Source: Acidimicrobiia bacterium (GTDB lineage Bacteria; Actinomycetota; Acidimicrobiia; Acidimicrobiales; Aldehydirespiratoraceae). Taken from it: DNA of 37,797 nucleotides. The stretch spans positions 1 to 37,797 of the forward strand of contig JAHQYM010000017.1 in assembly GCA_024421095.1 (NCBI GenBank). Reading direction: 5' to 3'. Positions 8,951 through 17,836 of this stretch are shown here, in pieces. The notes under the pieces are model-generated. The model did not search any database. It worked only from the letters and a program-made list of their open reading frames with translations, and was not told the origin of the DNA. Position numbers and translations under genes: made by a program. Every line of letters begins with the position of its first letter. The stretch's first letter is position 1.

Positions 8951-11900
8951 TTCGTTTACGGCATTCCGTTGTTGGTCTCCCGACATTGTTCAAGGTTCTG
9001 TCTATGGAGACATCGCGATGCTCGGTCTCGACGATGACCCTATCTTCATGGCCGCTCATACATCTTTGCACATCAGGCGTATCCGTGGAGCAACTGTTGA
9101 AGCCGAGACGCCAGAGGTTGAAGTACTACGGTCTCTGATGAATTCGATTGGTGATACGAATCGGAACACGACTATCGCCATCACCGGTCCATCCGGGTCC
9201 GGAAAGTCACATCTCGTTCGATGGCTCAGAACGCACCTAACGGAGGACGATTCTCGATACCACCTGATCTATGTGCCTCGCGAGTTGGCGACACTTCGCG
9301 TTCTGATTGAACGGGTGCTTGATGGACTCCCGCATAGCCGCGAATCCGATGATGTTCGAAAGGAACTGGAAAAGGCAGTCGGCAAGAAGCCAGCGGATCA
9401 GATTTCTGAGGAACTCCTCGATCGAATTCGGTCGGTCTTGAATTTCGAAACGCCTGATTTGCTTGATGGCCAAGACTCAGAGATAAGACGGATGTTGCTA
9501 GGAACACGGTCTGAGAGTGATGGTTCACGGCGAGTTGGCGGCCTTGGAGATCTACTGCTCGCCCCGGGGATTCGCAGTCACCTTCTCCGTTCTGACGGGG
9601 CCATCGCCCATATTGTCGAATCTCTCCGCGGAAACAGATCAGGACGCGACGAGACTATTCCTGAGTTCTCACCGAGCGATCTGATCACAAAGCGATCAGG
9701 TATTCGCAGTTCGCTGGATGAGACACTAAAACGGCTCTGGGGAACTATTCAAAGAGATCCAGATTCAGCCGTAAGACTATTGAATGAAGTACTTCCTCGT
9801 GCTGTCGCCGAGTCACTCGGCATGAGACAGGGTGTGAACCTAGGAGAAGTTTTCCGCGCAAGTCGGATGCACCTACGCGACCAAGGCAAGGATCTCGTGC
9901 TCCTTTTCGAAGATCTGGCTCAGTTCGGCCTATTCGACGGAGAACTCTTCGATCAGTTCGTACACCAACCGGGCGGTGACCTCGCTCCGATCCGATCTGT
10001 CTTTGCAATTACAGATGGCAAATTCAATGAATCCGTGCCAGATACCGTGGCGACGCGTCTGGCGCACCAGTTCGAGATCGGCCCCCTCAACCTCGCGACC
10101 GACGGCGAGTCCCTTGTTGAACTCGCCGCCCGATACTTGAATGTCGCACGAGTTGGCAAGGATCGTCTTGTAACTGCCTGGAACGCAGCCCCTGATATCG
10201 ATCGAGAGAGCGGAGCCTGGATTCCAAATCACTGTATCGACCAAGCCAACGGTAGTGAGTGCCCGCATCGCTCGGACTGCTGGACAGCGTTTGGCAGCAA
10301 CCTCGATATTGGCCTGTACCCGTACAACCGTGCGGCATTGGATCGAGCTGCACGTCGAGAGGGACGTGGCATGGATAATGGAGTAACTGCACGCGTGGTC
10401 GTTGATCGGTTCATTCGTGAGTTCCTCCTGGAGGCTTATGGTGAGATTGGGCGCGGGTACTTCCCAGGTAAGCAAGCACGCGAGAGGTTCGACGTCTCCG
10501 TGGCGCGATCCAAAGACGAGGTTGTGCCAGACACCAGATTGTCCGAATCAGAGCGGGATCGACTCAACCGGGCAAGGGTCATTTGGGCGAATGGTGAACG
10601 CGAAGAAGTTGGGATTACCGAAGCCTTCTCGCTACCCACGGCAGATGCTGTGGAACACCACGAGGCTCCAGTTGTGCCGGATAACCGTCATGCCCCTTCG
10701 GACTCAATAGACCCGAAGCCGCTAGGGAGACGCCCTCTTCAGACGCTCTTCGACTGGGAATCCGGTACACCTCTTCCCAATAAGGAAGCGGTCTTCTACC
10801 GCGAGAACCTGTACCGACTCGTAGCGGCACGGATTGACTACGATTCACTCCTCATCGACCCGAGATCTTCGCCAGCTGCGTTGCTCTGCGATCGACTGTT
10901 GGCGAGAAACTCCTTTGAATTTACTCGTGAAGATCCTGGACGGAAAGCCGGACGTGATCAACTTCACTTTGAGATTCTTCCAAATAGCCGTGGTATAAAA
11001 CTCTTGAGTGCTGTCCGATGGTTCTCAGACCATGGACATTGGGAGATGGACGATCCGGACAGGCTATGGGATTTTGGAGGTGATTCACGTGAAGCCCAAA
11101 TCGTCTTCGAAGAATTCCTTTCGGACTGTGCGCAAACAGTCGAGGCCGTGCTTATTGCAAGGATACAACGAGGTTTTCTCGATCCATCGGCCGCATGCGT
11201 CGTGCTCAGGTACACCGCCCTAGCCGTGCTAGGGGCGAGTCCGCCTTCAGACGATGCAGGAGCCGTTCTCGATTATGCTCTATGCGAGTCGACTCGTTCT
11301 AATACTCAAGTTTCTTCAGCGTGGTTGCCAGCAGCCAATGTTGCAAAACGCATTCTCAGCACCCTAGATCAGTCTTGGGTTGTGGCATTTGCCACGGCCA
11401 GACAGGGAGACACTGGCGACCCACAGGTGGTAGATGCGAGCCGTCTCATCCCGTGGCTCGAACACATTAAATCGGTTCCAGTTGCCTTTCTGGACCAGGA
11501 TCCTTTATTTGACGACAACTCATTCCAAATACTCAATGAACATTGGGTTGAACTCCGCGCCTCGGTAAACTCGTGTTGGGAACAAGAGAGAGATAATCTC
11601 CTTGGTCAACTCAATGAGATCTCATCAGTTCTCGGGGATACCGATGTCCAAGAGGTTGTTGCAACCGTCGCGAGCACAGGCAATGTGGCAGCCGGGGAGA
11701 ATATTTTTCGACCTCAGCACAAATACAACGACTTCACATTGGCGTGCGATAGGCTAACGCGATTTTCGGATGAGGAAATTGCCGCATGGCTTTCTGCGAT
11801 CGAGCGACTAGAAAACGAGCAGAATTCGGTTGCCACAGTGATAGTAGCGCAGCAATGGGCGGGTCACGCGAGACAGGTAGCTACTGATATCCGGCTTGTG

Positions 11901-12041
11901 CTCGAATGTCTAGAGGAAACTCGTGACGAAGTCATCGCCCAACTTGCTGATGAAGTCGGCGAGAGGCCTGATACAATATCGGAACGGATCGCGGATCAAC
12001 TTGATGATATAGCGGAGACCCTCCACGGAATTGCCGGTTAG
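8943..12041 (+). CDS. dpdH: DpdH, large P-loop ATPase of the Dpd system
   Basis: This is a 1032-residue P-loop protein. Walker A is GPSGSGKS (82-89). A Walker B-like hydrophobic strand ending in Glu-Asp (LVLLFED, about 318-324) suggests an AAA or STAND-like ATPase. A cysteine cluster near residue 430 (CX8CX5C) may bind metal. The C-terminal third is helical. The ATG at 8943 overlaps the end of dpdG by 8 nt, and dpdI begins 6 nt after the stop. In Dpd islands this ATPase belongs to the restriction set. A motor or sensor role is inference, because no biochemical function is known to me. Confidence 0.78.
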   Translation: MSDSFTAFRCWSPDIVQGSVYGDIAMLGLDDDPIFMAAHTSLHIRRIRGATVEAETPEVEVLRSLMNSIGDTNRNTTIAITGPSGSGKSHLVRWLRTHLTEDDSRYHLIYVPRELATLRVLIERVLDGLPHSRESDDVRKELEKAVGKKPADQISEELLDRIRSVLNFETPDLLDGQDSEIRRMLLGTRSESDGSRRVGGLGDLLLAPGIRSHLLRSDGAIAHIVESLRGNRSGRDETIPEFSPSDLITKRSGIRSSLDETLKRLWGTIQRDPDSAVRLLNEVLPRAVAESLGMRQGVNLGEVFRASRMHLRDQGKDLVLLFEDLAQFGLFDGELFDQFVHQPGGDLAPIRSVFAITDGKFNESVPDTVATRLAHQFEIGPLNLATDGESLVELAARYLNVARVGKDRLVTAWNAAPDIDRESGAWIPNHCIDQANGSECPHRSDCWTAFGSNLDIGLYPYNRAALDRAARREGRGMDNGVTARVVVDRFIREFLLEAYGEIGRGYFPGKQARERFDVSVARSKDEVVPDTRLSESERDRLNRARVIWANGEREEVGITEAFSLPTADAVEHHEAPVVPDNRHAPSDSIDPKPLGRRPLQTLFDWESGTPLPNKEAVFYRENLYRLVAARIDYDSLLIDPRSSPAALLCDRLLARNSFEFTREDPGRKAGRDQLHFEILPNSRGIKLLSAVRWFSDHGHWEMDDPDRLWDFGGDSREAQIVFEEFLSDCAQTVEAVLIARIQRGFLDPSAACVVLRYTALAVLGASPPSDDAGAVLDYALCESTRSNTQVSSAWLPAANVAKRILSTLDQSWVVAFATARQGDTGDPQVVDASRLIPWLEHIKSVPVAFLDQDPLFDDNSFQILNEHWVELRASVNSCWEQERDNLLGQLNEISSVLGDTDVQEVVATVASTGNVAAGENIFRPQHKYNDFTLACDRLTRFSDEEIAAWLSAIERLENEQNSVATVIVAQQWAGHARQVATDIRLVLECLEETRDEVIAQLADEVGERPDTISERIADQLDDIAETLHGIAG

Positions 12042-12047
12042 TCGCGA

Positions 12048-12761
12048 ATGTCCAATTCACCGTTGAAAGAGATTGCACAACAGATCCGGAGTGATATCAG
12101 ATCTCTTAACCAAAGGGAGAGTGTCACTCACCAAGTGAATATGTTATCTCGAAGAGAGAACACTCTTAAGCGACTCGCAGCGGAACTGAATGATCAACTC
12201 AAGATCGTGATGGCGGCTCGGTCCACAGATGTTGTTCTGCAGACTGAAGGATTCGAGAGCACAGCACGGCTGTCTGTCTCACTTGCGTCCGCAACACGGA
12301 AAGCAGAATTGGACTTGGATGAGATCGATAGGTTTCAGAGTGATGCAAGAACTCAGATGACTCATTTGAGGGACGAGATCTCCATGGAGTGGCAGGCACT
12401 TGTGGAACGGCGTGTTCCCGCTCAGGAGGGGCTCAAGGATTTGGTCGAAACCTTTCACAGCATTGGGGGGGCAAACGATCTAGTCAGCGAACTCGCTCGT
12501 ATCGAAAACAACATTAGGAAACTCAACCGCTCAGGTCCGTCTATTGAAGCCCTCGAACAACTCGATCAGTACGCATCTCGTCTACCCGAAGTGCTTGAGC
12601 AACTTGTCGGAGAGGATCAAGCTGTCCGGTCATTTGCCAGTCTCGTCGCGCGCGGTGGAGCTCCAATCGATGGGCTTACGCCCACGGTCCGGGAGTGGTT
12701 GCAGGCGAAGGGGTTCGAGACTTCCTTCAAGATTGTTGCCGGACATCCAGTGGGGGACTAG
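12048..12761 (+). CDS. dpdI: DpdI-like coiled-coil protein
   Basis: This is a 237-residue, strongly charged and mostly helical protein. Residues about 1-135 have a heptad-like pattern that suggests a long coiled coil, and the last 70 residues look like a small globular end. No enzymatic motif is visible. It sits between the large ATPase and the DpdJ helicase, where Dpd islands carry DpdI, and the name rests on that. Its stop directly abuts the dpdJ ATG, so the two are probably translated together. It could be an adaptor joining DpdH to DpdJ; that is inference. Confidence 0.65.
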   Translation: MSNSPLKEIAQQIRSDIRSLNQRESVTHQVNMLSRRENTLKRLAAELNDQLKIVMAARSTDVVLQTEGFESTARLSVSLASATRKAELDLDEIDRFQSDARTQMTHLRDEISMEWQALVERRVPAQEGLKDLVETFHSIGGANDLVSELARIENNIRKLNRSGPSIEALEQLDQYASRLPEVLEQLVGEDQAVRSFASLVARGGAPIDGLTPTVREWLQAKGFETSFKIVAGHPVGD

Positions 12762-15700
12762 ATGGCCGTCGATAGAGAACTTCTCATCGAGGCCCAAACT
12801 CGGCTCGAACTTCGAGAAAACGAACTTCTGTCCTGGGGGATTGTTGACGCCGCCTTTACTGAAGGAGAGTTAGAGGCAATTCTCACCGAGGTCGCATCGG
12901 ACGTAGCTTCGGTCCAGGGATTGAAAGAGGAATTGCTCGATCGCGTTCTTATTGCTCGGGTTCCGTCGGGTGGATACCGGACTCGCATGGCGGAAACGCT
13001 CCGCACTCTGTCACGTCTTCGCCAGTCATTTCCCACTCAGCAATGGTGGGAAGGGACTCCTCTGGTGCTCGACTACCGGTTTGTCCATCGGCCACGTAGA
13101 CGTCCGCGCCGCGATCGGCCAAGAAATGAACTCATCACGCATCTTGCTCAGCGCGTCAGCGCCAATGGCAGACTGGCAGCCGAGCGCTGTGTGCCGACTC
13201 ACATCTCCGGGTTCCAGTTTCGCTCGGCCGAGGCGGTGCTGGATGCCTATTCGCGAACTCACGATACAGCGGTCATGGTCACGGCGGGAACGGGAGCAGG
13301 AAAGACTATGGCCTTTTATCTACCTGCGATGTCGTTAGTCGCCGAAAGTGTTGGTGAAAACTCAGCGGCATGTGTTCGCCTTCTGGCGCTTTACCCTCGA
13401 GGTGAGTTGTTGAAAGACCAGTTGCGTGCCGCAATCCAACTATCTATGAGGATTGGCCAGGTGCAGGATCGGCCGATCCGCGTGGGGACGTGGTTTGGCG
13501 CGACTCCTCGGGCTGCATTCTGGCTCCGCGAGGGTTGGGTGAAGGATTGGAAACTGCGACGCGATCGCGGAGTCGACCTTGGTTGGGACTGTCCTTTCCT
13601 AACGTGCCCGATGTGCAACTCGACCCTGATATGGAACTACTCAGATGTTGAGGCCAGTCGTGAGCAACTCCATTGCATTAGTGAGAACTGTGGACAGGTA
13701 ATCGGCTCTGAATTCATTACTCTGACGCGCGAGCGAGCCGCGAGCGATCCACCGGACCTGATGTTCACGACCACGGAGTCACTCAACAGGCAACTGGCGG
13801 CTCCCGATCAACACCGCGCGTTTGGGCTACGCGGCAAGCGAGCGCGGATGGTACTGCTTGATGAAGTCCACACCTACGAGGGAACGTCGGGGGCACAAAA
13901 CGCCTTGTTGCTGCGACGGTTGCGCAAGACAATCGCTGCTCCCGTCGTTTGGGCTGGTCTTTCGGCAACCTTGGAGGATGCACCGCGATTTCTTGCAGGT
14001 CTGACCGGGGTCTTCGATGACCGGGTATTGCATGTTGAACCTCTGCCAGATGAGTTGGAAGAGACAGGAGCGGAGTACATGGTGGCTCTTCGCCACGACC
14101 CTTCTTCGCTGACCAGTCCCCTGTCTACGACGATCCAAACAGCAATGGCGATCACAAGGGCTTTGGATGCTCGCGGAACGCCCTACAATCCAGCACCTTC
14201 CTCCGAAGGGATTTTTGGTCGAAAGACCTTCGTATTCACCGACAAACTTGATGTCACGAACCGGCTCTATTGGGACCTTCTTGATGCTGAAGGTTGGTGG
14301 CAGCCAGGTCGCCCCAAGAACAGGCGGGTTCTGACTCTGGCCCACCTTCGAGCGGAGGAGCAACTCCGTAGGAAGCCCGACGAACAAGAAGCAGCAACGG
14401 ACCGAGACTCCCCCGGTCAGTGGTGGTGGCTTGCTGAGGCACTTGGTCGAGACCTTGGAGGCGATGAGCAACTTGTCGTCGACCGTACTTACTCGTCGGA
14501 TTCCGGTGTGAACCAGGACGCAGAGGTCATAGTGACAACTGCGAGCTTGGAAGTAGGGTACGACGACCCCGACGTCGGTGCTGTAATTCAGCATAAGTCA
14601 CCTCATGATCTAGCTCGCTTTGTCCAGAGGAAGGGTAGGGCGGGCCGAGATCCCTCGATGCGACCTTGGACGGCTGTGGTACTTGCCGATTGGGGAAGAG
14701 ACCGGGTGACGTGGCAGTTGTATGACCAACTTTTCGATCCTGTACTCAGTCCGCGGTATCTGCCGATCAAGAACCGCCACGTATTGCGCATGCAAACTGT
14801 CTACGCAACACTCGATTGGGCAGGCGGTCGCCTTGATGCTGAAGGCCGGGACCGATCTCTATGGTCGGACCTGGCTGGCCCAGCGTCAGTGCTTGAAACA
14901 AGTGACCAGAGAATACGCGCACGTCGCGATCGCCAAGAGAAGTTGGGGTACCTACTACAGGAAGTGCTTGATGGTGGACCTGCCCGGGACCACCTCCGCG
15001 CTCATCTCCGGCGCGCTCTCGGACTTGGCGACGGCGATCGCGGACGGGCTGAACTCGATGAACTTCTCTGGGGATCTCCGCGGCCACTCATGCTAGCCGT
15101 CCTTCCAACAGCTTTGCGGAGACTCCGAAGCAACTGGTCCGGAGAGGTCCCAACAAGACAAGACCATTCAGTTCGGACCCGCACACCGATGAGGGAATTC
15201 GTTGCAGGCAATCTGTTCGATGATCTCATGGTCCCAGAGGTGGAGATCCGTGTCCCGTCTGACATTAACTCAGACGCAGACGACTATGGGACCGAAACGC
15301 TACCTGTGCTTCGGACCATCCGAGAGTTGATGCCTGGGAATGTGACACGCCACTTCGGTGTGTCATCCTGGAGTAGGCGGCACTGGGTCCCGCTCTCAAC
15401 CCAGGAATCAGGCGAGATAACGCTCAATGTCGTAGATGCGTATCGTGCGCACTATGTCACTTCTCTGCCTGCCTCTCCAAAATCTCCTTCGCCGATTGAC
15501 CTATACCGGCCAATGGAAGTTACGCTCTCGGTGCCCCCAGAACACGTGCGAGACTCCAGTTCGGTGCTGCCGGTGTGGCGTTGCATCATTGACTCACTCG
15601 GGTCCGGTCGCGAGATCGCGATCAACTCTAAGCAGTGGCAGCCAGTTCTTTCCTCGGTTTGCTTCCACACACATGCCCTAGGTGACGGGGCCAGAGTCCA

Positions 15701-17309
15701 TCGTATGGCCCTTGGTGCACACGGATCCACTGTCGTAGCCGGTGGCGCGGAGCCAGAACCGGTCGTGATTACCTTCGAATCATCCAGTCGGAACGAGAAT
15801 CGTGTAGGTCTTGGGGTCGAGATAGAAGTTGACGCCGTCCAACTCCAAGTCCAGGTGACATCTTCCGGTGCCTTACCTCTACCCGTCGAACGAAGCGACC
15901 GACTTCGAAGCTTGATCATGGGCGATGAGGCACTGCCCGTGAATCTCAACTGGTTTCAGAGGCTCGCTTTGGCTTCAGCCCTGGTGGTCGTCCTGGTCGA
16001 GGAGTGCAATCGTGAGCCCGCCGCGAAGATTCTTGATGAACTTGCGGACTCATCGCTGTCTGACGCCTTGATAGACGCTCTCGAGCGCATTGGGTTACTC
16101 GCTGCAGGCGACCCGCATGCGCTTGACGCTGGTCAAACCGGTGACGCTGGTGGTGAATCGCACAACGAAGGGAGTCGCCGCCATCGGATGATCGCCTGGT
16201 GCCGCCACGAAACTGTTCTGCAATCGATCCGTGAAGCTGCAGACAATGCTCTGGGCCCCCGCGACCAAGAATGGGAGCAGTGGCGCAGACGAAGGATCGC
16301 TGCGACCGTGGCAGCAACAGTCGTGGAGGCAGGGAGTCGAGTATGTCCTGATATCAGTGCGGAGGAACTGGTAATCGATCTTGGTGAGACAGACGAACTC
16401 ACTGGCTTGGTTGAGGTCTGGATCACCGAACTGGCACCCGGTGGCAATGGGCAGGTGGAGGAATTGCTTCGGGCGATGGCGCACGACCCTCAGCAGTTCG
16501 GGCGGGTTCTGGAACGCTGCCTAGAGCCGAGTGAGATTGAGTCGCTTGATGGGGAACTAAGGGAATTTCTAGCGCTCGTCGTCCAGAACAATGAGTTGAT
16601 GAATGCTTGTCGGAGGCTACAGGAGTCTTGGGTGGCCGGACACACTGAAGTGTCCCGGGCTTTTGTTGCGTTGCGGTCGGCTGCTGAGGAACGGGGCTTC
16701 AAGCCACACCGGGCCGCCTGGACGACGGTGGTTAACCGCCTCCTCCGACCTGGTTCGCGGCCCGAACTGCTATCTACCGCCCAGGACTTACTCCAACGGT
16801 GGGACGATCTAAAGTCGAGACTCGGGCTTGAAATTGATGTCAGAGCTTTTGGAGCTCTATGTGCAGACGAGGACACCCTGGACCTTGCATTTCACCTACC
16901 TCCTGGTGCTGATGGGATCCTTCGGAGTAGGACGGTCAGCAACTTCTTCTGGCCACGAAGTGGCAGTGCTACGAGTCTAGGGTCGGACAAGTCAGATCCA
17001 TTCGGCGTTCTTCCAGAACTGGACCGAAGTGGTCTACGAGAACTCCTTGGGAATGACCCGAAGACGCTTTTCCTCGACACCTGGAACGACACCGAGCGCC
17101 ATCGTGTTCACGATAGCCTTCGAGAGTCAGGCGATGTACGCCTTAGTTTCTTGCCTAAGGACAACAGATTAGCGCGCGACGTTATACTAGACCTGCAGGA
17201 CGTTCCGACAGATATCGGAGTATTGTTTTCCTACCCGAGCATTGTCGGAATCGAACGAACTCACAATATGAGTACTGTCGTCACGATATCAATGGCGGAA
17301 GTGCCGTGA
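12762..17309 (+). CDS. dpdJ: DpdJ, YprA/COG1205-like helicase of the Dpd system
   Basis: At 1515 residues this is the largest protein in the window. It is a superfamily 2 helicase with motif I AGTGAGKT (about 174-181), a DEVH box (367-370), a SAT motif and motif VI QRKGRAGRD (622-630). Between motif I and the DEVH box lies a zinc-ribbon-like insert with cysteines near 277, 282, 285, 305 and 310. The architecture resembles YprA-type helicases and DrmA of DISARM. The C-terminal 700 residues have no motif I know. The ATG abuts the dpdI stop and has a G-rich binding site 5 nt upstream. The stop overlaps the dpdK GTG as GTGA. Confidence 0.85.
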   Translation: MAVDRELLIEAQTRLELRENELLSWGIVDAAFTEGELEAILTEVASDVASVQGLKEELLDRVLIARVPSGGYRTRMAETLRTLSRLRQSFPTQQWWEGTPLVLDYRFVHRPRRRPRRDRPRNELITHLAQRVSANGRLAAERCVPTHISGFQFRSAEAVLDAYSRTHDTAVMVTAGTGAGKTMAFYLPAMSLVAESVGENSAACVRLLALYPRGELLKDQLRAAIQLSMRIGQVQDRPIRVGTWFGATPRAAFWLREGWVKDWKLRRDRGVDLGWDCPFLTCPMCNSTLIWNYSDVEASREQLHCISENCGQVIGSEFITLTRERAASDPPDLMFTTTESLNRQLAAPDQHRAFGLRGKRARMVLLDEVHTYEGTSGAQNALLLRRLRKTIAAPVVWAGLSATLEDAPRFLAGLTGVFDDRVLHVEPLPDELEETGAEYMVALRHDPSSLTSPLSTTIQTAMAITRALDARGTPYNPAPSSEGIFGRKTFVFTDKLDVTNRLYWDLLDAEGWWQPGRPKNRRVLTLAHLRAEEQLRRKPDEQEAATDRDSPGQWWWLAEALGRDLGGDEQLVVDRTYSSDSGVNQDAEVIVTTASLEVGYDDPDVGAVIQHKSPHDLARFVQRKGRAGRDPSMRPWTAVVLADWGRDRVTWQLYDQLFDPVLSPRYLPIKNRHVLRMQTVYATLDWAGGRLDAEGRDRSLWSDLAGPASVLETSDQRIRARRDRQEKLGYLLQEVLDGGPARDHLRAHLRRALGLGDGDRGRAELDELLWGSPRPLMLAVLPTALRRLRSNWSGEVPTRQDHSVRTRTPMREFVAGNLFDDLMVPEVEIRVPSDINSDADDYGTETLPVLRTIRELMPGNVTRHFGVSSWSRRHWVPLSTQESGEITLNVVDAYRAHYVTSLPASPKSPSPIDLYRPMEVTLSVPPEHVRDSSSVLPVWRCIIDSLGSGREIAINSKQWQPVLSSVCFHTHALGDGARVHRMALGAHGSTVVAGGAEPEPVVITFESSSRNENRVGLGVEIEVDAVQLQVQVTSSGALPLPVERSDRLRSLIMGDEALPVNLNWFQRLALASALVVVLVEECNREPAAKILDELADSSLSDALIDALERIGLLAAGDPHALDAGQTGDAGGESHNEGSRRHRMIAWCRHETVLQSIREAADNALGPRDQEWEQWRRRRIAATVAATVVEAGSRVCPDISAEELVIDLGETDELTGLVEVWITELAPGGNGQVEELLRAMAHDPQQFGRVLERCLEPSEIESLDGELREFLALVVQNNELMNACRRLQESWVAGHTEVSRAFVALRSAAEERGFKPHRAAWTTVVNRLLRPGSRPELLSTAQDLLQRWDDLKSRLGLEIDVRAFGALCADEDTLDLAFHLPPGADGILRSRTVSNFFWPRSGSATSLGSDKSDPFGVLPELDRSGLRELLGNDPKTLFLDTWNDTERHRVHDSLRESGDVRLSFLPKDNRLARDVILDLQDVPTDIGVLFSYPSIVGIERTHNMSTVVTISMAEVP

Positions 17310-17836
17310 GCCGGGTAATTCGAAAGTCACGTCAGCGCGCCAGCGTTGAGGCCGCCTCGCTATTATCTTCAGTGTTTTCGGCGGAGTTGTTAGCGCCTAG
17401 TAAATGTCTTTGGATTGTCTCTCCATGGATATCCGATATTCCACTTATCGATAATACTGCTGGTTTGTTTCAACCTCTTGAAGCATTTGGTCGGCGACAA
17501 ATTCGCCTGTCTGAAGTGCTGGCTGTACTCGCCGGAGAGGGGACTACAGTCGTCGTAGGGACGACTGGAGCCGAATCGAACGAGTTATTCAAGGCTCGAG
17601 TTAAGGCTGTATTTTCAGACCGCGGTCTCAGGGAGTATCTGAACATCAATGTGGATGCTTCAAACGAACTCCATGAGAAAGCAATCACAGCTGACGACTA
17701 TGTGATCACCGGTTCGATGAATATCACGAATAATGGAGTTTTTGTTCGTGAAGAATTTATTGAATTCCGTAGGGATAGCGAATTTGTGGCCCGGGCCCGT
17801 ATGGATTCATTTGAGAGGTTCGGTGGCAAACTATGA
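17306..17836 (+). CDS. dpdK: DpdK, phospholipase D-like nuclease candidate
   Basis: This is a 176-residue protein with one HKD motif of the phospholipase D superfamily: H123, K125 and D130, followed by GSMN (136-139). A single HKD motif fits nucleases of this fold that act as dimers. It is the only visible nuclease-like active site in the plus-strand block, so it is the best candidate for cutting unmodified DNA; this is inference. The GTG start overlaps dpdJ by 4 nt and the stop overlaps the next ATG by 4 nt. Its place directly after the DpdJ helicase mirrors the helicase and phospholipase D pair in DISARM. Confidence 0.83.
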   Translation: MSRVIRKSRQRASVEAASLLSSVFSAELLAPSKCLWIVSPWISDIPLIDNTAGLFQPLEAFGRRQIRLSEVLAVLAGEGTTVVVGTTGAESNELFKARVKAVFSDRGLREYLNINVDASNELHEKAITADDYVITGSMNITNNGVFVREEFIEFRRDSEFVARARMDSFERFGGKL

